Shown here: positions 53,051 to 62,595 of the stretch, one piece after another
Layout: each line of letters begins with the position of its first letter
How positions within the stretch are numbered: position 1 is the first letter of the stretch
From: Syntrophobacter fumaroxidans MPOB
GTDB taxonomy: Bacteria; Desulfobacterota; Syntrophobacteria; Syntrophobacterales; Syntrophobacteraceae
Direction: 5' to 3'
DNA length: 64,000 bases
Assembly: GCF_000014965.1 (NCBI RefSeq)
Contig: NC_008554.1
Coordinates: 980,001-1,044,000, forward strand
The notes under the pieces: model-generated
The model's input: only the letters and a program-made list of their open reading frames with translations
What the model was told of the DNA's origin: nothing
Database searches by the model: none
Position numbers and translations under genes: made by a program

Positions 53051-53260
53051 ATGAAAATGCAGGAAGTCCGCGCAATGGCGAAGAGCAAGGGAGTCAAGTC
53101 ATTCGGGAAAACCAAGGCGCAGCTCATTCGCGATATACAGCTCAAGGAAGGCAACTTCGACTGTTACGGCACCGCGGTTGACTATTGCGACCAGACAGAG
53201 TGTTGTTTCCGTTCGTCATGCCTGGAAGATTCGAAGCCGACGGGAAAGTCCAAGGGTTGA
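53051..53260 (+). CDS. Small SAP-domain-like protein
   Basis: A 69-residue protein. The first half (MKMQEVRAMAKSKGVKSFGKTKAQLIRDIQ) is a SAP-like or Rho N-terminal-like helix-extended-helix motif, usually a nucleic-acid contact. The second half carries Cys residues (DCYGTAVDYCDQTECCFRSSC) that may bind zinc or iron. AAGGAGGTATCCG precedes the ATG. It lies 18 bases after the TamB-like gene and 19 before the next small gene, so all three are one operon. Confidence 0.72.
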   Translation: MKMQEVRAMAKSKGVKSFGKTKAQLIRDIQLKEGNFDCYGTAVDYCDQTECCFRSSCLEDSKPTGKSKG

Positions 53261-53279
53261 CATCCAAAAGGACTGCCAC

Positions 53280-53624
53280 ATGGAATTGATCCCTGATTTT
53301 CAGGAATCGAGCGTTCTGCTCAGGATCCAGAACAGCAGCAAGCCCCACCAGATCATCGATCTGGTCGCCAACACTGAAGAGGGGTATTTCGAGACGCGAG
53401 GGCTCAAAGAGCTTTTCGGCTCCCAGGAAATCCGGATTCTGTACCAGGAGTTCCTGTTGATCCCCGAGTACGCGAGGGTGATCTCCTTCTTGCTGGAGAC
53501 CATGTCCGCGGCGCAGGATCTCAATCTCCCGTATTCGTACCAGGACCTCTTCGAATACGAGGGTGAAAGATACAGCATTGTCGAAGACGGCGGCTATCGG
53601 CTTCTTAAGAAACTGGAGGAATAG
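53280..53624 (+). CDS. Hypothetical small protein
   Basis: A 114-residue protein, unrecognised. It is acidic and probably alpha/beta, with no signal peptide or membrane segment: MELIPDFQESSVLLRIQ at the start and EYEGERYSIVEDGGYRLLKKLEE at the end. AAAGGACTGCCAC precedes the ATG at 53280. It is the third gene of the TamB-like operon. A short GC hairpin (CGGGG/CCCCG near 53627) follows the stop, before the convergent putA. Confidence 0.6.
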   Translation: MELIPDFQESSVLLRIQNSSKPHQIIDLVANTEEGYFETRGLKELFGSQEIRILYQEFLLIPEYARVISFLLETMSAAQDLNLPYSYQDLFEYEGERYSIVEDGGYRLLKKLEE

Positions 53625-53680
53625 CGCGGGGATTCCCCGACCGGCGGATGGGCGGTCGTGAGCGACCCGATGCGATCGCG

Positions 53681-56671
53681 CTATTCATCCGCGGGTGCGA
53701 AGCCGCGCCGCAGGGTGTTTTCGACGACGTTGCGAGGCACCATAAACTGAAGGAGATAATCCGGCCCCCCTGCTTTCGAGCCGATGCCCGAAAGCTTGAA
53801 CCCTCCGAACGGATGCCTTTCCACGACGGCTCCCGTGCAGCCGCGGTTGATGTAGAGGTTGCCGGTGCGGAACTCGCGCCTGGCCAGGTCGATGTTGGCC
53901 GGGCTCCTGGAGAACACCCCGCCGGTCAGGGCGTATTCGGTGTCGTTGGCGATTTCAATCGCCCGGGCAAAATCCTTGACCTTGAAGACCACCAGGACCG
54001 GACCGAAAATCTCTTCCCGGGCCAGGCGATGATCCGGCGGGAGGTCCGCGAGGATCGTGAGCGGCACGAAAAAGCCCTCGTTTCCCGGAACGGTCCGCTC
54101 CACGAGTACCGTGCCGTCCTTGCGCCCGAGCTCGATGTATTCCATGATTCGTTTCCGCGCGCCGGCTTCGATCACGGCCCCCATCAGATTCTTCGGGTCT
54201 TCGGGAGGGCCCAGGTGAATGCTTTCGGCGGCGGCCTTCAGCCGTTCGACCAGCTTGTCGTAAATCTCCTCGAGGACGATCAGGCGCGAGCAAGCGGAGC
54301 ATTTCTGCCCCTGGTAGCCGAACGCCGAGTGAACGATCTGCGCAAGCGCTTCATCCAGATCGGCATCGGCATCCACGACGATCGCGTTCTTTCCCCCCAT
54401 TTCGGCGACAACGGTCTTGACGTGGCCGGCACGCTCCGCATCCCGGTTGGCCTGGGCGATGATGTCGAGTCCAACCTTCTTGCTGCCGGTGAACGCGATC
54501 ACCGCTACGTCCGGATGATGAACGAGGTAGTCGCCGATCTGGGCGCCGGGTCCCGGAAGAAAGCTCAGGACACCTTTGGGCAGCCCCGCCTCTTCGAAGA
54601 CGTTCATCACCATCGAACCGACCACGGGAGACTGGGAGGCGGGCTTGTAGACCACGGTGTTCCCGGTGACCAGCGCGGCGGAGGTCATTCCGGTCGATAT
54701 GGCCATCGGGAAATTCCAGGGGGCGATCACTGCGGCAACCCCTCTCGGCTCGTAGAACAGGTGGCTGATCTCCCCGGGGGCGTGTCCCATCCTCTTCGGA
54801 CGGCTCAATCGGATCATTTCCCTGCCGTAATACTCCAGGAAATCTATGGCCTCGCAGACGTCCGCATCGGCCTCGCTCCACGCCTTTCCCACCTCGTACA
54901 CCTGCAGCGCGGCCAGGTCGTATCGTATCCTCCGGGCAGCCGCCGCCGCTTTGAACAAATACTCGGCGCGCTCCCCGGGGGGCGTGTCGCGCCACGCCGC
55001 AAAAGCGGCTTTGGCCGCCTCCACCGCCGCATCCGCTTCCAGCGGTCCGGCACCGGCCACATCACCGACCATCTCTTCCGCGCGGTTCGGGTTTACCGAT
55101 CGAAGGCGCACGGGGGTGTCGAATCTTGAGCCTCCGATGGTCAACGGCACCTTGATGGGAAAGGTTGCGCGGACCCGATCCAGTGCGTCCCGAAAGCCGG
55201 CCCGGTGCTCGGGAATCGTCCAATCGAAGCAGGGTTCATTGCAGAAGGGGCCTTTGTCGCCGTATTCCGGTGCATCGCGGGCGGGAACGGGGCCCGCCGT
55301 CCGCTCCTCCGCAAGAACGTCCATCGGATTGCGGAGCAGCAGTTCACGGGATACGCCCTGGAAGAAGCTCTTCCTCAGAAACGACTCGTTCGCTGTGTTC
55401 TCCAGCAGCCTGCGAACGAGATAAGACATGCCCTGAATCATGTCCCCGACCGGAGTGTAGAGCCGGACCGGCAGTCCGGCCTTGCGCAGGGCGTTGCGCA
55501 CCGGCTCCCCCATGCCGTAGAGCACCTGGTATTCCAGGCGACCGGCGGGAACGGACAAGTCCCTGGCGCGTTCCATCACGTAGGAGATGGAACGCATGTT
55601 GTGAGAGGCGCAGGCCAGCGACACCCACTGGTGATTCTCCATGATGAGGTCGGCCAGTTTTTCGAAATTGGCATCGGTCTCCGGCTTGGAAGTGAACACG
55701 GGAACGGGCCACTCGCTCTGGCGCGCCCAGATGACCTCCGAATCCCAGTAAGCCCCTTTCACCAGGCGTATCGTGAAATGTCGGCCGGTCGCCTTCGCCC
55801 ATCCGAGGATTTCCTCCAGGTCCCGCTCGCTGTCCTTGAGATAGGCCTGGATGACGATGCCCACGTGTGGATAGTCCCGGAATTCATCCTCTTCCATCAA
55901 GCTGCGGAAAAGCGCCAGGGTAAGGTCTTTGAGCGCATGCCGTTCCATGTCCAGATTGACGAAGGACCCGGTGGCCAGGGCCTTCCGCAGGATCGGCCGC
56001 AGCTTTTCCTTCGATCGGGCGACGGAATCTTCGAACGAGCGGGCGCTCATCTGAGAATACATCGCCGAGGCTTTGATGGAGACGTTCACCTTGGGCGCGT
56101 GTCCCCAGTCCGCCTGCTGGGCCCCCCCGCCGATTGCCGGCCATTTCCGTTGCGCCTCGTCGAGGATGTCGAACAGCTCCAGGTAGCGGCTCACGTATTC
56201 CTCGGCTTCCTTCTCGGAAACGACGGCTTCACCGAGCAGGTCGATCGTGAAGGCCATGCCCTGGCCGCGAAGCCTTTCGAGATTCGGAAGGGCTTCGGAA
56301 GGATTCGAGCCGACGATGAACTGTCTTGCCATGTTGTGGAGGTTGTGCGTGATGCTTCTGGCGATCACCTTGGCAGTGAGCGACCCGGGGGAAACGGCTC
56401 TCAGCCCCCACTGGAGGACCGCGGGGAAGTTCACGCCGGGCCTGGAAAAGTACTCTTGCACGTGCCGTGCCACGGATTCGGGACGGGTAAGATAGGGAAA
56501 AACATCCACGAACCGGAACATCTCGACCTTGAAGGCCTCATTCTGCATGCACCATTCCAGCATCTTGCCGGTCCAGAATTCCTTCCGGAAGACCGATGGA
56601 GACTCCCCTTCGATCAATTCGTAGAGCCACAATCCCGTTTGCTGCACGCGTCTTTCAAGGTCAGAATCCAT
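53681..56671 (-). CDS. putA: Bifunctional proline dehydrogenase/L-glutamate gamma-semialdehyde dehydrogenase (PutA-type)
   Basis: A 996-residue enzyme that oxidises proline to glutamate. The N-terminal half is a PRODH TIM barrel with FAD-binding residues (NVSIKASAMYSQ, VQAYLKDSE-like VIQAYLKDSERDL, RLVKGAYWDSE, ACASHNMRSI, LEYQVLYGMGEPVR, VRLYTPVGDM). The second half is an aldehyde dehydrogenase with catalytic Cys in YQGQKCSACSR and Glu in VVAEMGGKNAIVVD. It lacks the ribbon-helix-helix DNA-binding domain of E. coli PutA, so it is enzyme only. AAGGAGCCGAC precedes the ATG. It lies divergent from the branched-chain amino-acid transporter. Confidence 0.95.
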   Translation of the reverse strand: MDSDLERRVQQTGLWLYELIEGESPSVFRKEFWTGKMLEWCMQNEAFKVEMFRFVDVFPYLTRPESVARHVQEYFSRPGVNFPAVLQWGLRAVSPGSLTAKVIARSITHNLHNMARQFIVGSNPSEALPNLERLRGQGMAFTIDLLGEAVVSEKEAEEYVSRYLELFDILDEAQRKWPAIGGGAQQADWGHAPKVNVSIKASAMYSQMSARSFEDSVARSKEKLRPILRKALATGSFVNLDMERHALKDLTLALFRSLMEEDEFRDYPHVGIVIQAYLKDSERDLEEILGWAKATGRHFTIRLVKGAYWDSEVIWARQSEWPVPVFTSKPETDANFEKLADLIMENHQWVSLACASHNMRSISYVMERARDLSVPAGRLEYQVLYGMGEPVRNALRKAGLPVRLYTPVGDMIQGMSYLVRRLLENTANESFLRKSFFQGVSRELLLRNPMDVLAEERTAGPVPARDAPEYGDKGPFCNEPCFDWTIPEHRAGFRDALDRVRATFPIKVPLTIGGSRFDTPVRLRSVNPNRAEEMVGDVAGAGPLEADAAVEAAKAAFAAWRDTPPGERAEYLFKAAAAARRIRYDLAALQVYEVGKAWSEADADVCEAIDFLEYYGREMIRLSRPKRMGHAPGEISHLFYEPRGVAAVIAPWNFPMAISTGMTSAALVTGNTVVYKPASQSPVVGSMVMNVFEEAGLPKGVLSFLPGPGAQIGDYLVHHPDVAVIAFTGSKKVGLDIIAQANRDAERAGHVKTVVAEMGGKNAIVVDADADLDEALAQIVHSAFGYQGQKCSACSRLIVLEEIYDKLVERLKAAAESIHLGPPEDPKNLMGAVIEAGARKRIMEYIELGRKDGTVLVERTVPGNEGFFVPLTILADLPPDHRLAREEIFGPVLVVFKVKDFARAIEIANDTEYALTGGVFSRSPANIDLARREFRTGNLYINRGCTGAVVERHPFGGFKLSGIGSKAGGPDYLLQFMVPRNVVENTLRRGFAPADE

Positions 56672-57013
56672 GTCGGCTCCTTCGTGCGAGGCTCAATGCA
56701 CGGATACTCCCGAAGGCCGTGAGGCCGGATGGAACAATCGGGCGGTGTTGATCCTCGCCCTTTCATTTGTCCCATAATCGCATTATAATACGCGACGTTC
56801 GATTTGTGAAACGAAGGGGGACCACCGGCAGCATCACAAGCGCTTCCATTCCTCTCGCGAAGGCCCTTCGGCAATGTCGGAAAGGAACGCCTTTCATCAA
56901 TCCTGCAAGAGCGGGCATCGAGCGTTTCGAAGCTTCGGGGCCTGCACAGGGGGGATGTTTGGAACGCACTGCCAGGGGGGGCCTCCGCACCTCGGTTCCA
57001 GCCACCCTTGACG

Positions 57014-57042
57014 TTGACATCGAGCCGGCCGCCTGTTATTTT
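57014..57042 (+). promoter_or_regulatory. Promoter of the liv operon
   Basis: TTGACA at 57014-57019, a 17-base spacer and TATTTT at 57037-57042, with start site near 57049 and an 80-base leader to the binding-protein gene. The rest of the 56672-57127 gap shows no gene. Confidence 0.6.
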
Positions 57043-57127
57043 TTCGCACGCTTCCCGAGGCGAAAAACCGGATTCGGCAAGACTTGTCCTTGATTCCATG
57101 CTTTCACACTTCAATGAGGAGGACGTC

Positions 57128-58249
57128 ATGAAGAGGATTTCTTTCGTCGTTCTGGCATTGTTCATCATGTTGGGCAGCGCACACGCCGCGGAAACGGTCA
57201 AGATCGGACTCATGGCTCCGATGACCGGTTCCTGGGCCAGCGAAGGTGCCGAAATGAAGCAGGTCTGCGATCTGCTGGCCGAACAGGTGAACGCCAAGGG
57301 GGGTGTGGCGGGGAAGAAGATCGAAGTGATCACCGAGGACGACGGAGGCGTTCCGCAGACGGCCGCTCTCGCCGCGCAGAGATTGGCCGCCCTGAAGGTG
57401 ACGGTGGTGATCGGCACCTACGGCTCCGCCGTGACGGAAGCCAGCCAGAATATTTTCGACGAACAGAAAATCATCCAGATCGCCAACGGTTCCACCGCAA
57501 TCCGGTTGACGGAAAAGGGCCTCAAGTATTTCCTGCGGACTTGCCCCCGTGACGACGAACAGGCCAAGGTTGCAGCTCAAACCATCCGGAAGCTGGGCGT
57601 AAAGAAACTCGCGATCCTCCACGACAACAGCACATATGCCAAGGGCCTCGCCGACGAGACGAAAGGTCTGCTCGCCGCGGACAAGGGCGTTGAAATCGTG
57701 TTCTTCGACGCACTCACCCCCAAGGAGCAGGACTACACCACCGTGCTCACGAAGATGAAATCCTTCCAGCCCGAAATGGTCTTCTTCACAGGGTATTACG
57801 GCGAGGCGGGACTCCTGCTCAAGCAGGCCAAGCAGATGAATTGGAAGGTGACCTTCATGGGCGGCGATGCCACGAACAATCCCGACCTGGTGAAGAGCGC
57901 CGGGAAGGACGCTTCGGCCGGGTTTTACTTTCTGAGCGCGCCTCTGCCCAAGGATTTGCCCTCCGAAGATGCCAAGGCGTTCCTGGCCACGTTCACGAAA
58001 AAATACGGCAACCCCCCGAATTCCATCTATGCGGTGCTCGCCGGTGACGGTTTGCGGGTGGCGCTGGAGGCGATCGCCAAGACCAATTCGACGGACACCG
58101 AAAAGGTGGCGGATTATCTCCACAAGAACCTGAAGGACTTTCCGGGCCTGACCGGTAAGATCTCCTTCAACGACAAAGGTGACCGCGTCGGCGAAGTGTA
58201 TCGTGTCTACAAAGTCAATGAAGAGGGGCTCTTCATACTCCAACCCTAG
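57128..58249 (+). CDS. livK: Branched-chain amino-acid ABC transporter, substrate-binding protein (LivK-like)
   Basis: A 373-residue periplasmic binding protein of the Leu/Ile/Val family. Signal peptide at residues 1-20 (MKRISFVVLALFIMLGSAHA, 20 residues). Mature part: VKIGLMAPMTGSWASEGAEM, VIGTYGSAVTEASQNI, DNSTYAKGLADETKG and VFFTGYYGEAGLLLKQAK are all typical. AATGAGGAGGACGTC precedes the ATG at 57128. First gene of a complete five-gene transporter operon. Confidence 0.93.
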   Translation: MKRISFVVLALFIMLGSAHAAETVKIGLMAPMTGSWASEGAEMKQVCDLLAEQVNAKGGVAGKKIEVITEDDGGVPQTAALAAQRLAALKVTVVIGTYGSAVTEASQNIFDEQKIIQIANGSTAIRLTEKGLKYFLRTCPRDDEQAKVAAQTIRKLGVKKLAILHDNSTYAKGLADETKGLLAADKGVEIVFFDALTPKEQDYTTVLTKMKSFQPEMVFFTGYYGEAGLLLKQAKQMNWKVTFMGGDATNNPDLVKSAGKDASAGFYFLSAPLPKDLPSEDAKAFLATFTKKYGNPPNSIYAVLAGDGLRVALEAIAKTNSTDTEKVADYLHKNLKDFPGLTGKISFNDKGDRVGEVYRVYKVNEEGLFILQP

Positions 58250-58339
58250 GTCCGGGTCCATTCCGTTGCAGCGCACGAAGGGCTTTTTCCATCGTGTGCT
58301 GCAGCTTTCTTCATTCACCTCTTTTGAAAACAACGGCGA

Positions 58340-59245
58340 ATGGAACAGTTCTTCCAGCAGTTGACAAACGGTTTGGCTGTCGGGTCAATCTACGCCCTCA
58401 TTGCACTTGGCTACACCATGGTCTACGGCGTGCTGAAACTGATCAATTTCGCCCACAGCGATTTGTTCACACTCGGCGCCTATCTCGGCCTCACCCTCCT
58501 GTCGTCCCTGCTCCTGGTCGACCGGCTCGGTCCTCTGGGCGGGGCCCTGGTGCTGGCCGCAATGGTGATGGGGCTGGTGGCCGTCGCGGGCGCGCTGCTG
58601 GACCGGGTGGCCTATCGCCCCCTGCGGGAATCCCCGCGGCTTTCGGCAGTGGTTTCCGCCCTGGGCGCCTCCATTTTTCTCCAGAACACGATCATGCTCA
58701 TCTACGGGGCCAGGTACAGGGTTTATCCTCCGGATATTCTGCCCAAGGCGTCCATTCACATGCTGGGCGTCGATATCCCGCTGGTGCGCATCCTCATCCT
58801 GGGGGCGTCGGTCATCATGATGGCCGGCCTCTTTGTCTTCATTCAAAAAACCCGGATCGGAACCGCCATACGGGCGGCCGCCATAGACCAGGGCGCGGCC
58901 CGCCTGATGGGAATTGACGTCAATCGCGTGATCCTCCTGGTCTTCATGGTCGGACCGGCCCTGGGAGGCGCAGCGGGCTTGATGGTGGGCCTGTACTACG
59001 GGCAGATCAATTTCACCATGGGCTGGGGATACGGACTCAAGGCCTTTACGGCGGCGATCCTCGGAGGCATTGGAAACATCCCCGGGGCCATGGTCGGGGG
59101 AATCCTCCTCGGTCTCATCGAATCGATGAGCGCCGCCTACCTGTCTTTCGCCTGGAAGGACGCAATAGCGTTCTGCGTTTTGATTCTAATCCTTATCGTG
59201 AGGCCCACGGGTCTTTTGGGCGAGCGCGTCGCTGAAAAGGTATGA
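58340..59245 (+). CDS. livH: Branched-chain amino-acid ABC transporter, permease (LivH-like)
   Basis: A 301-residue membrane permease: NGLAVGSIYALIALGYTMVYGVL and LINFAHSDLFTLGAYLG at the N terminus (family signature), AIRAAAIDQGAARLMGIDV as the EAA-type loop, and GYGLKAFTAAILGGIGNIPGAMVGG near the end. About eight membrane helices. It overlaps livM by 4 bases (ATGA). Confidence 0.94.
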   Translation: MEQFFQQLTNGLAVGSIYALIALGYTMVYGVLKLINFAHSDLFTLGAYLGLTLLSSLLLVDRLGPLGGALVLAAMVMGLVAVAGALLDRVAYRPLRESPRLSAVVSALGASIFLQNTIMLIYGARYRVYPPDILPKASIHMLGVDIPLVRILILGASVIMMAGLFVFIQKTRIGTAIRAAAIDQGAARLMGIDVNRVILLVFMVGPALGGAAGLMVGLYYGQINFTMGWGYGLKAFTAAILGGIGNIPGAMVGGILLGLIESMSAAYLSFAWKDAIAFCVLILILIVRPTGLLGERVAEKV

Positions 59246-60198
59246 TCAGGCAACTCAAGTCGATCGGCATACCGGCGGTCCTGTTTGCATGTCTGCCGCT
59301 GTTTTTGAACGCCTACTGGATTGATGTGCTCAACAGCGTGGGCATCTACGCCATCCTCGGGCTGAGCCTGAACCTCATTGTCGGCCACACCGGGCTTTTC
59401 AACCTCGGTCACGCGGCATTCTACGCGGTGGGAGCCTATACGGCCGCCATCCTCAACACCAAGTTCCAGGTTCCGGTGCTGTTGCTTATTCCCGTGTGCG
59501 GTTTCGCGGCGGGGCTCTTCGCCCTGGTCGTTTCCAAACCGATCATTCATCTGCGCGGGGACTATCTGTGCATCGTGACCATCGGTGTGGGGGAAATCGT
59601 GCGCATCGCGCTTATCAATGACGTCTTCGGCATCACCGGGGGCTCGAACGGCATTTTCGGGATATCCAGGCCGTCCCTGTTCGGGTTCGTAATCCGCACG
59701 CCCCTGGAGTTTTTCTACCTCATCTGGGCGTTTGCCGCGATCACCGTGCTGCTCTTTCACCTCCTGGAACGCTCCCGCTTCGGGCGCGCGTTGAACTACT
59801 TGCGCGAAGACGAGGTCGCCGCCGAGGGCAGCGGCATCAACACCGCTCACTACAAGCTGGCCTCGTTCGTGATCGGGGCCGCCTGGGCCGGTATGACGGG
59901 CAATCTCTTCGCCGCAAAAATGACTATTATCTCGCCGGATTCCTTTACATTCTGGGAATCCGTCGTGATGTTCGCCATCGTCATCCTGGGCGGCTCCGGA
60001 AGCATCCCGGGAGTGTTGGTCGGAGCCTTTCTGATCGTCGGGCTGCCGGAGGTCTTCAGGGAGTTCGCGAACGCGCGGATGCTGGTTTTCGGGGCGGCAA
60101 TGATGGTGATGATGGTGTTTCGGACCCAGGGGCTTCTGCCGGCACGACCGCGCCCATACGCCATTCCCGCGTTGCCCGAAGGGGAGGGCGGGGAATGA
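59242..60198 (+). CDS. livM: Branched-chain amino-acid ABC transporter, permease (LivM-like)
   Basis: A 318-residue membrane permease of the LivM type: YAILGLSLNLIVGHTGLFNLGHAAFYAVGAY near the N terminus, RFGRALNYLREDEVAAEGSGI as the ATPase-docking loop, and GGSGSIPGVLVGAFLIVGLPE near the C terminus. It overlaps livH upstream and livG downstream by 4 bases each, so all are translated together. Confidence 0.94.
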   Translation: MIRQLKSIGIPAVLFACLPLFLNAYWIDVLNSVGIYAILGLSLNLIVGHTGLFNLGHAAFYAVGAYTAAILNTKFQVPVLLLIPVCGFAAGLFALVVSKPIIHLRGDYLCIVTIGVGEIVRIALINDVFGITGGSNGIFGISRPSLFGFVIRTPLEFFYLIWAFAAITVLLFHLLERSRFGRALNYLREDEVAAEGSGINTAHYKLASFVIGAAWAGMTGNLFAAKMTIISPDSFTFWESVVMFAIVILGGSGSIPGVLVGAFLIVGLPEVFREFANARMLVFGAAMMVMMVFRTQGLLPARPRPYAIPALPEGEGGE

Positions 60199-60962
60199 GC
60201 CTCCTGAGTCTGCAGCGGCTCACGAAGAACTTCGGGGGCCTCACCGCCGTCAGCAGCCTCTCTTTTGATGTCCAACCCGGGTCAATCGTCGGTCTGATCG
60301 GTCCCAACGGGGCGGGCAAGACGACCGTTTTCAACCTGATTACGGGAATTTACCTTCCCGATCAGGGCGAAATCATGTTTCGCCAAAGCTCCATCCTGGG
60401 AATGCGTACCCACAAAATCGTGTCCCTGGGCATTGCAAGAACGTTCCAGACCATCCGGCTGTTTCAGAACCTGTCGGTGCTCGAAAACGTTCTTGCCGGC
60501 TGCCACTGCCAGATGCGTTCGGGCGTGTTGTCGTCGATGTTCCATACGCGCAGGCAGCGCCTGGAGGAACGGGAGGCGCTCACCAGGTCGGTGAGGGCCC
60601 TGGACTTCGTGGGGCTGCGTGCCCAGGCCGGGCAACTTGCCCGGAACCTCTCCTACGGAAATCAACGCCTTCTGGAGCTCGCCCGCGCCCTGGCCACCGG
60701 CCCTCAGCTGCTGATCCTCGATGAGCCGGCAGGGGGGATGAACGAGCAGGAGACACGCCGGCTCGTTGCCCTGATTTCGAAGTTGAGAGACACGGGCATC
60801 ACGGTTCTTCTCATCGAACATGACATGACCCTGGTCATGAGGGTATGCGAGAAGATCGTGGTCCTCGAATACGGGTCGAAAATCGCGGAAGGATCGCCCG
60901 AGGCGGTGAAAAACGATCCCAAGGTCATTGAAGCCTACCTCGGAACCGAAAAAGAGTGGTGA
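60195..60962 (+). CDS. livG: Branched-chain amino-acid ABC transporter, ATP-binding protein (LivG-like)
   Basis: A 255-residue ABC ATPase: Walker A GPNGAGKTTVFN, Q-loop GIARTFQTIRLFQNLSVLENV, signature LSYGNQRLLELARAL, Walker B LLILDEPAGGMNEQE, H-loop IEHDMTLVM. The LSYGNQR signature and C-terminal IEAYLGTEKEW are LivG hallmarks. Start overlaps livM by 4 bases. Confidence 0.95.
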   Translation: MSLLSLQRLTKNFGGLTAVSSLSFDVQPGSIVGLIGPNGAGKTTVFNLITGIYLPDQGEIMFRQSSILGMRTHKIVSLGIARTFQTIRLFQNLSVLENVLAGCHCQMRSGVLSSMFHTRRQRLEEREALTRSVRALDFVGLRAQAGQLARNLSYGNQRLLELARALATGPQLLILDEPAGGMNEQETRRLVALISKLRDTGITVLLIEHDMTLVMRVCEKIVVLEYGSKIAEGSPEAVKNDPKVIEAYLGTEKEW

Positions 60963-60963
60963 A

Positions 60964-61683
60964 ATGGCGTTTCTGGAACTGGCAGACCTGCGCGTGAAAT
61001 ACGGGAACATCGAAGTGATCCACGGAATCAATGTCCGGGTCGAGGAAGGAGACATCATCGCCATCCTCGGCGCCAACGGCGCCGGGAAATCGACCACTCT
61101 GCTCACCATCAGCGGCCTGGTGAAACCGTCCGGAGGATCGATTTCTTTCCGGGACGCTCCCATCCATCGGTTTCCGGCTCACACCATCGTGAAGCTCGGA
61201 ATCGCCCAGGTCCCCGAGGGGCGAAGGGTATTCGGCACGCTGACAGTGCGCGAGAACCTCAACCTGGGCTCCTTCGTCAGCAAGGACAAGCAGGCGATCT
61301 CAAAGACCCTGGCCTGGATCTACGAGCTGTTTCCGATCCTTTCGGAGCGCCGCGAACAACTTGCCGGCACTCTGAGCGGCGGGGAGCAGCAGATGCTGGC
61401 CATCGGGCGCGCACTCATGAGCCGCCCGAAGATCCTTTTGCTGGATGAACCGAGCCTCGGTCTTGCGCCGTTGCTGGTCATGACCATTTTGCAGACCCTG
61501 CGCGAAATCAACCGTTCGGGCGTCACCATCGTCCTGGTGGAACAGAACGCACGGGCGGCCCTCAAGCTCGCCCACCGCGGATACGTGCTCGAGCTGGGAA
61601 ACGTGGTGATAGAAGACGACTCCGCCGCGCTGATCGCCAATGCGGAAGTCCAGGCCGCTTATCTCGGAGGCGGAATCGCCTGA
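60964..61683 (+). CDS. livF: Branched-chain amino-acid ABC transporter, ATP-binding protein (LivF-like)
   Basis: A 239-residue ABC ATPase: Walker A GANGAGKSTTLLT, Q-loop AQVPEGRRVFGTLTVRENL, signature LSGGEQQMLAIGRAL, Walker B ILLLDEPSLGLAPLL, H-loop LVEQNARAAL. The start at 60964 follows the livG stop by one base; an in-frame ATG at 60928 would overlap livG. Last gene of the operon. A GGGCGG/CCGCCC hairpin (61686-61701) lies just past the stop, before the convergent gene. Confidence 0.95.
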   Translation: MAFLELADLRVKYGNIEVIHGINVRVEEGDIIAILGANGAGKSTTLLTISGLVKPSGGSISFRDAPIHRFPAHTIVKLGIAQVPEGRRVFGTLTVRENLNLGSFVSKDKQAISKTLAWIYELFPILSERREQLAGTLSGGEQQMLAIGRALMSRPKILLLDEPSLGLAPLLVMTILQTLREINRSGVTIVLVEQNARAALKLAHRGYVLELGNVVIEDDSAALIANAEVQAAYLGGGIA

Positions 61684-61704
61684 TCGGGCGGCTTCCCGCC
61701 CGCC

Positions 61705-62448
61705 TCAAACACTGCGCTTGTGTCGATCTTTCCTCGCCTTTCTCTTCCAGTCGGCGCCCCCGCGGCCCTTCGTCTTCTTGCCGCCCTCCGTGGTCGCGCC
61801 GATGTCGCCCGGCTGAACAAGAAAGGAGCCCGGAGCGGTCGGAACGGCGGGAGATCGCATCCCGTGCTCCCCCCGCCGGCCTTTTGAGGCGGTTCTCTCC
61901 GGCAACGCCCGCAGCAGCGGAAACACCAGATGGTCCGCGGCAACGCATTCCACAAGGTAGACTGTCGCGCCCGCCTTGCGAAACAGGGTGCCCGCCGCGC
62001 GCGCTTCTTCAGCCTTGATTTCAATGACGATGGGTTCCGCTTCGCGCCGCTTTGCAATCCGCACCGCCTGCTCCCGTTCCGTGCACAACAGCACGTACGG
62101 GCGTCCCGACGCTTGCAGCCCGCGGAGACGAATCACCTCCAGGTGCGCGCGGCGACAGGCATAAAACAATCTCCCGGGCAGGAATTCGCTGACGGGGTAT
62201 TCGGGTGGCGCCGCAGGGCCGATCAGGCGGAGCCGGTTGTTTTCCAGGCTGAAGGGAAGTTCCAGCCCCTGGAGTGCGATCTCCCGGACATGCGACTCGC
62301 GAACGAACCGCAATGCCTCGTCTTCCTGCAACGCCCAGTAGAATTCCTTCCACGGCATGGTGCCGTCGGGGTTCCAGTACAAACCGAATTCTCCGGGTGA
62401 GTGCCGGCCGATGTATGAAAGCATCCTGGCCAGCGTCTTGAGGGGCAT
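61705..62448 (-). CDS. Degenerate KptA/Tpt1-like (RNA 2'-phosphotransferase-like) protein with basic tail
   Basis: A 247-residue protein (start uncertain; ATG at 62448 has a weak site). The N-terminal LARMLSYIGRHSPGEFGLYWNPDGTMPWKEF matches the winged-helix start of KptA/Tpt1, which removes a 2'-phosphate from RNA using NAD+. The second part resembles the KptA NAD-binding domain (RLFYACRRAHLEVIRLRGL, GRPYVLLCTEREQAV, AAGTLFRKAGATVYLVECV), but the expected LYHGT and HVHLS blocks read LFYAC and YVLLC, so key catalytic residues appear lost. A strongly basic C-terminal tail (KKTKGRGGADWKRKARKDRH) may bind RNA. Probably enzymatically altered. Confidence 0.6.
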   Translation of the reverse strand: MPLKTLARMLSYIGRHSPGEFGLYWNPDGTMPWKEFYWALQEDEALRFVRESHVREIALQGLELPFSLENNRLRLIGPAAPPEYPVSEFLPGRLFYACRRAHLEVIRLRGLQASGRPYVLLCTEREQAVRIAKRREAEPIVIEIKAEEARAAGTLFRKAGATVYLVECVAADHLVFPLLRALPERTASKGRRGEHGMRSPAVPTAPGSFLVQPGDIGATTEGGKKTKGRGGADWKRKARKDRHKRSV

Positions 62449-62595
62449 TCCCGAACCCACGCGATGGCTCTCCCGTAAAAGTCCAAAAAACGGTCGGACA
62501 TGGTCACCGCTGTTCAGTATACCAAAACGAAAGGCACACGACACGCAATCTCGGGGAAGCGGAAGCACAGGCGAGCAATGACTGTCGATTTTGTC

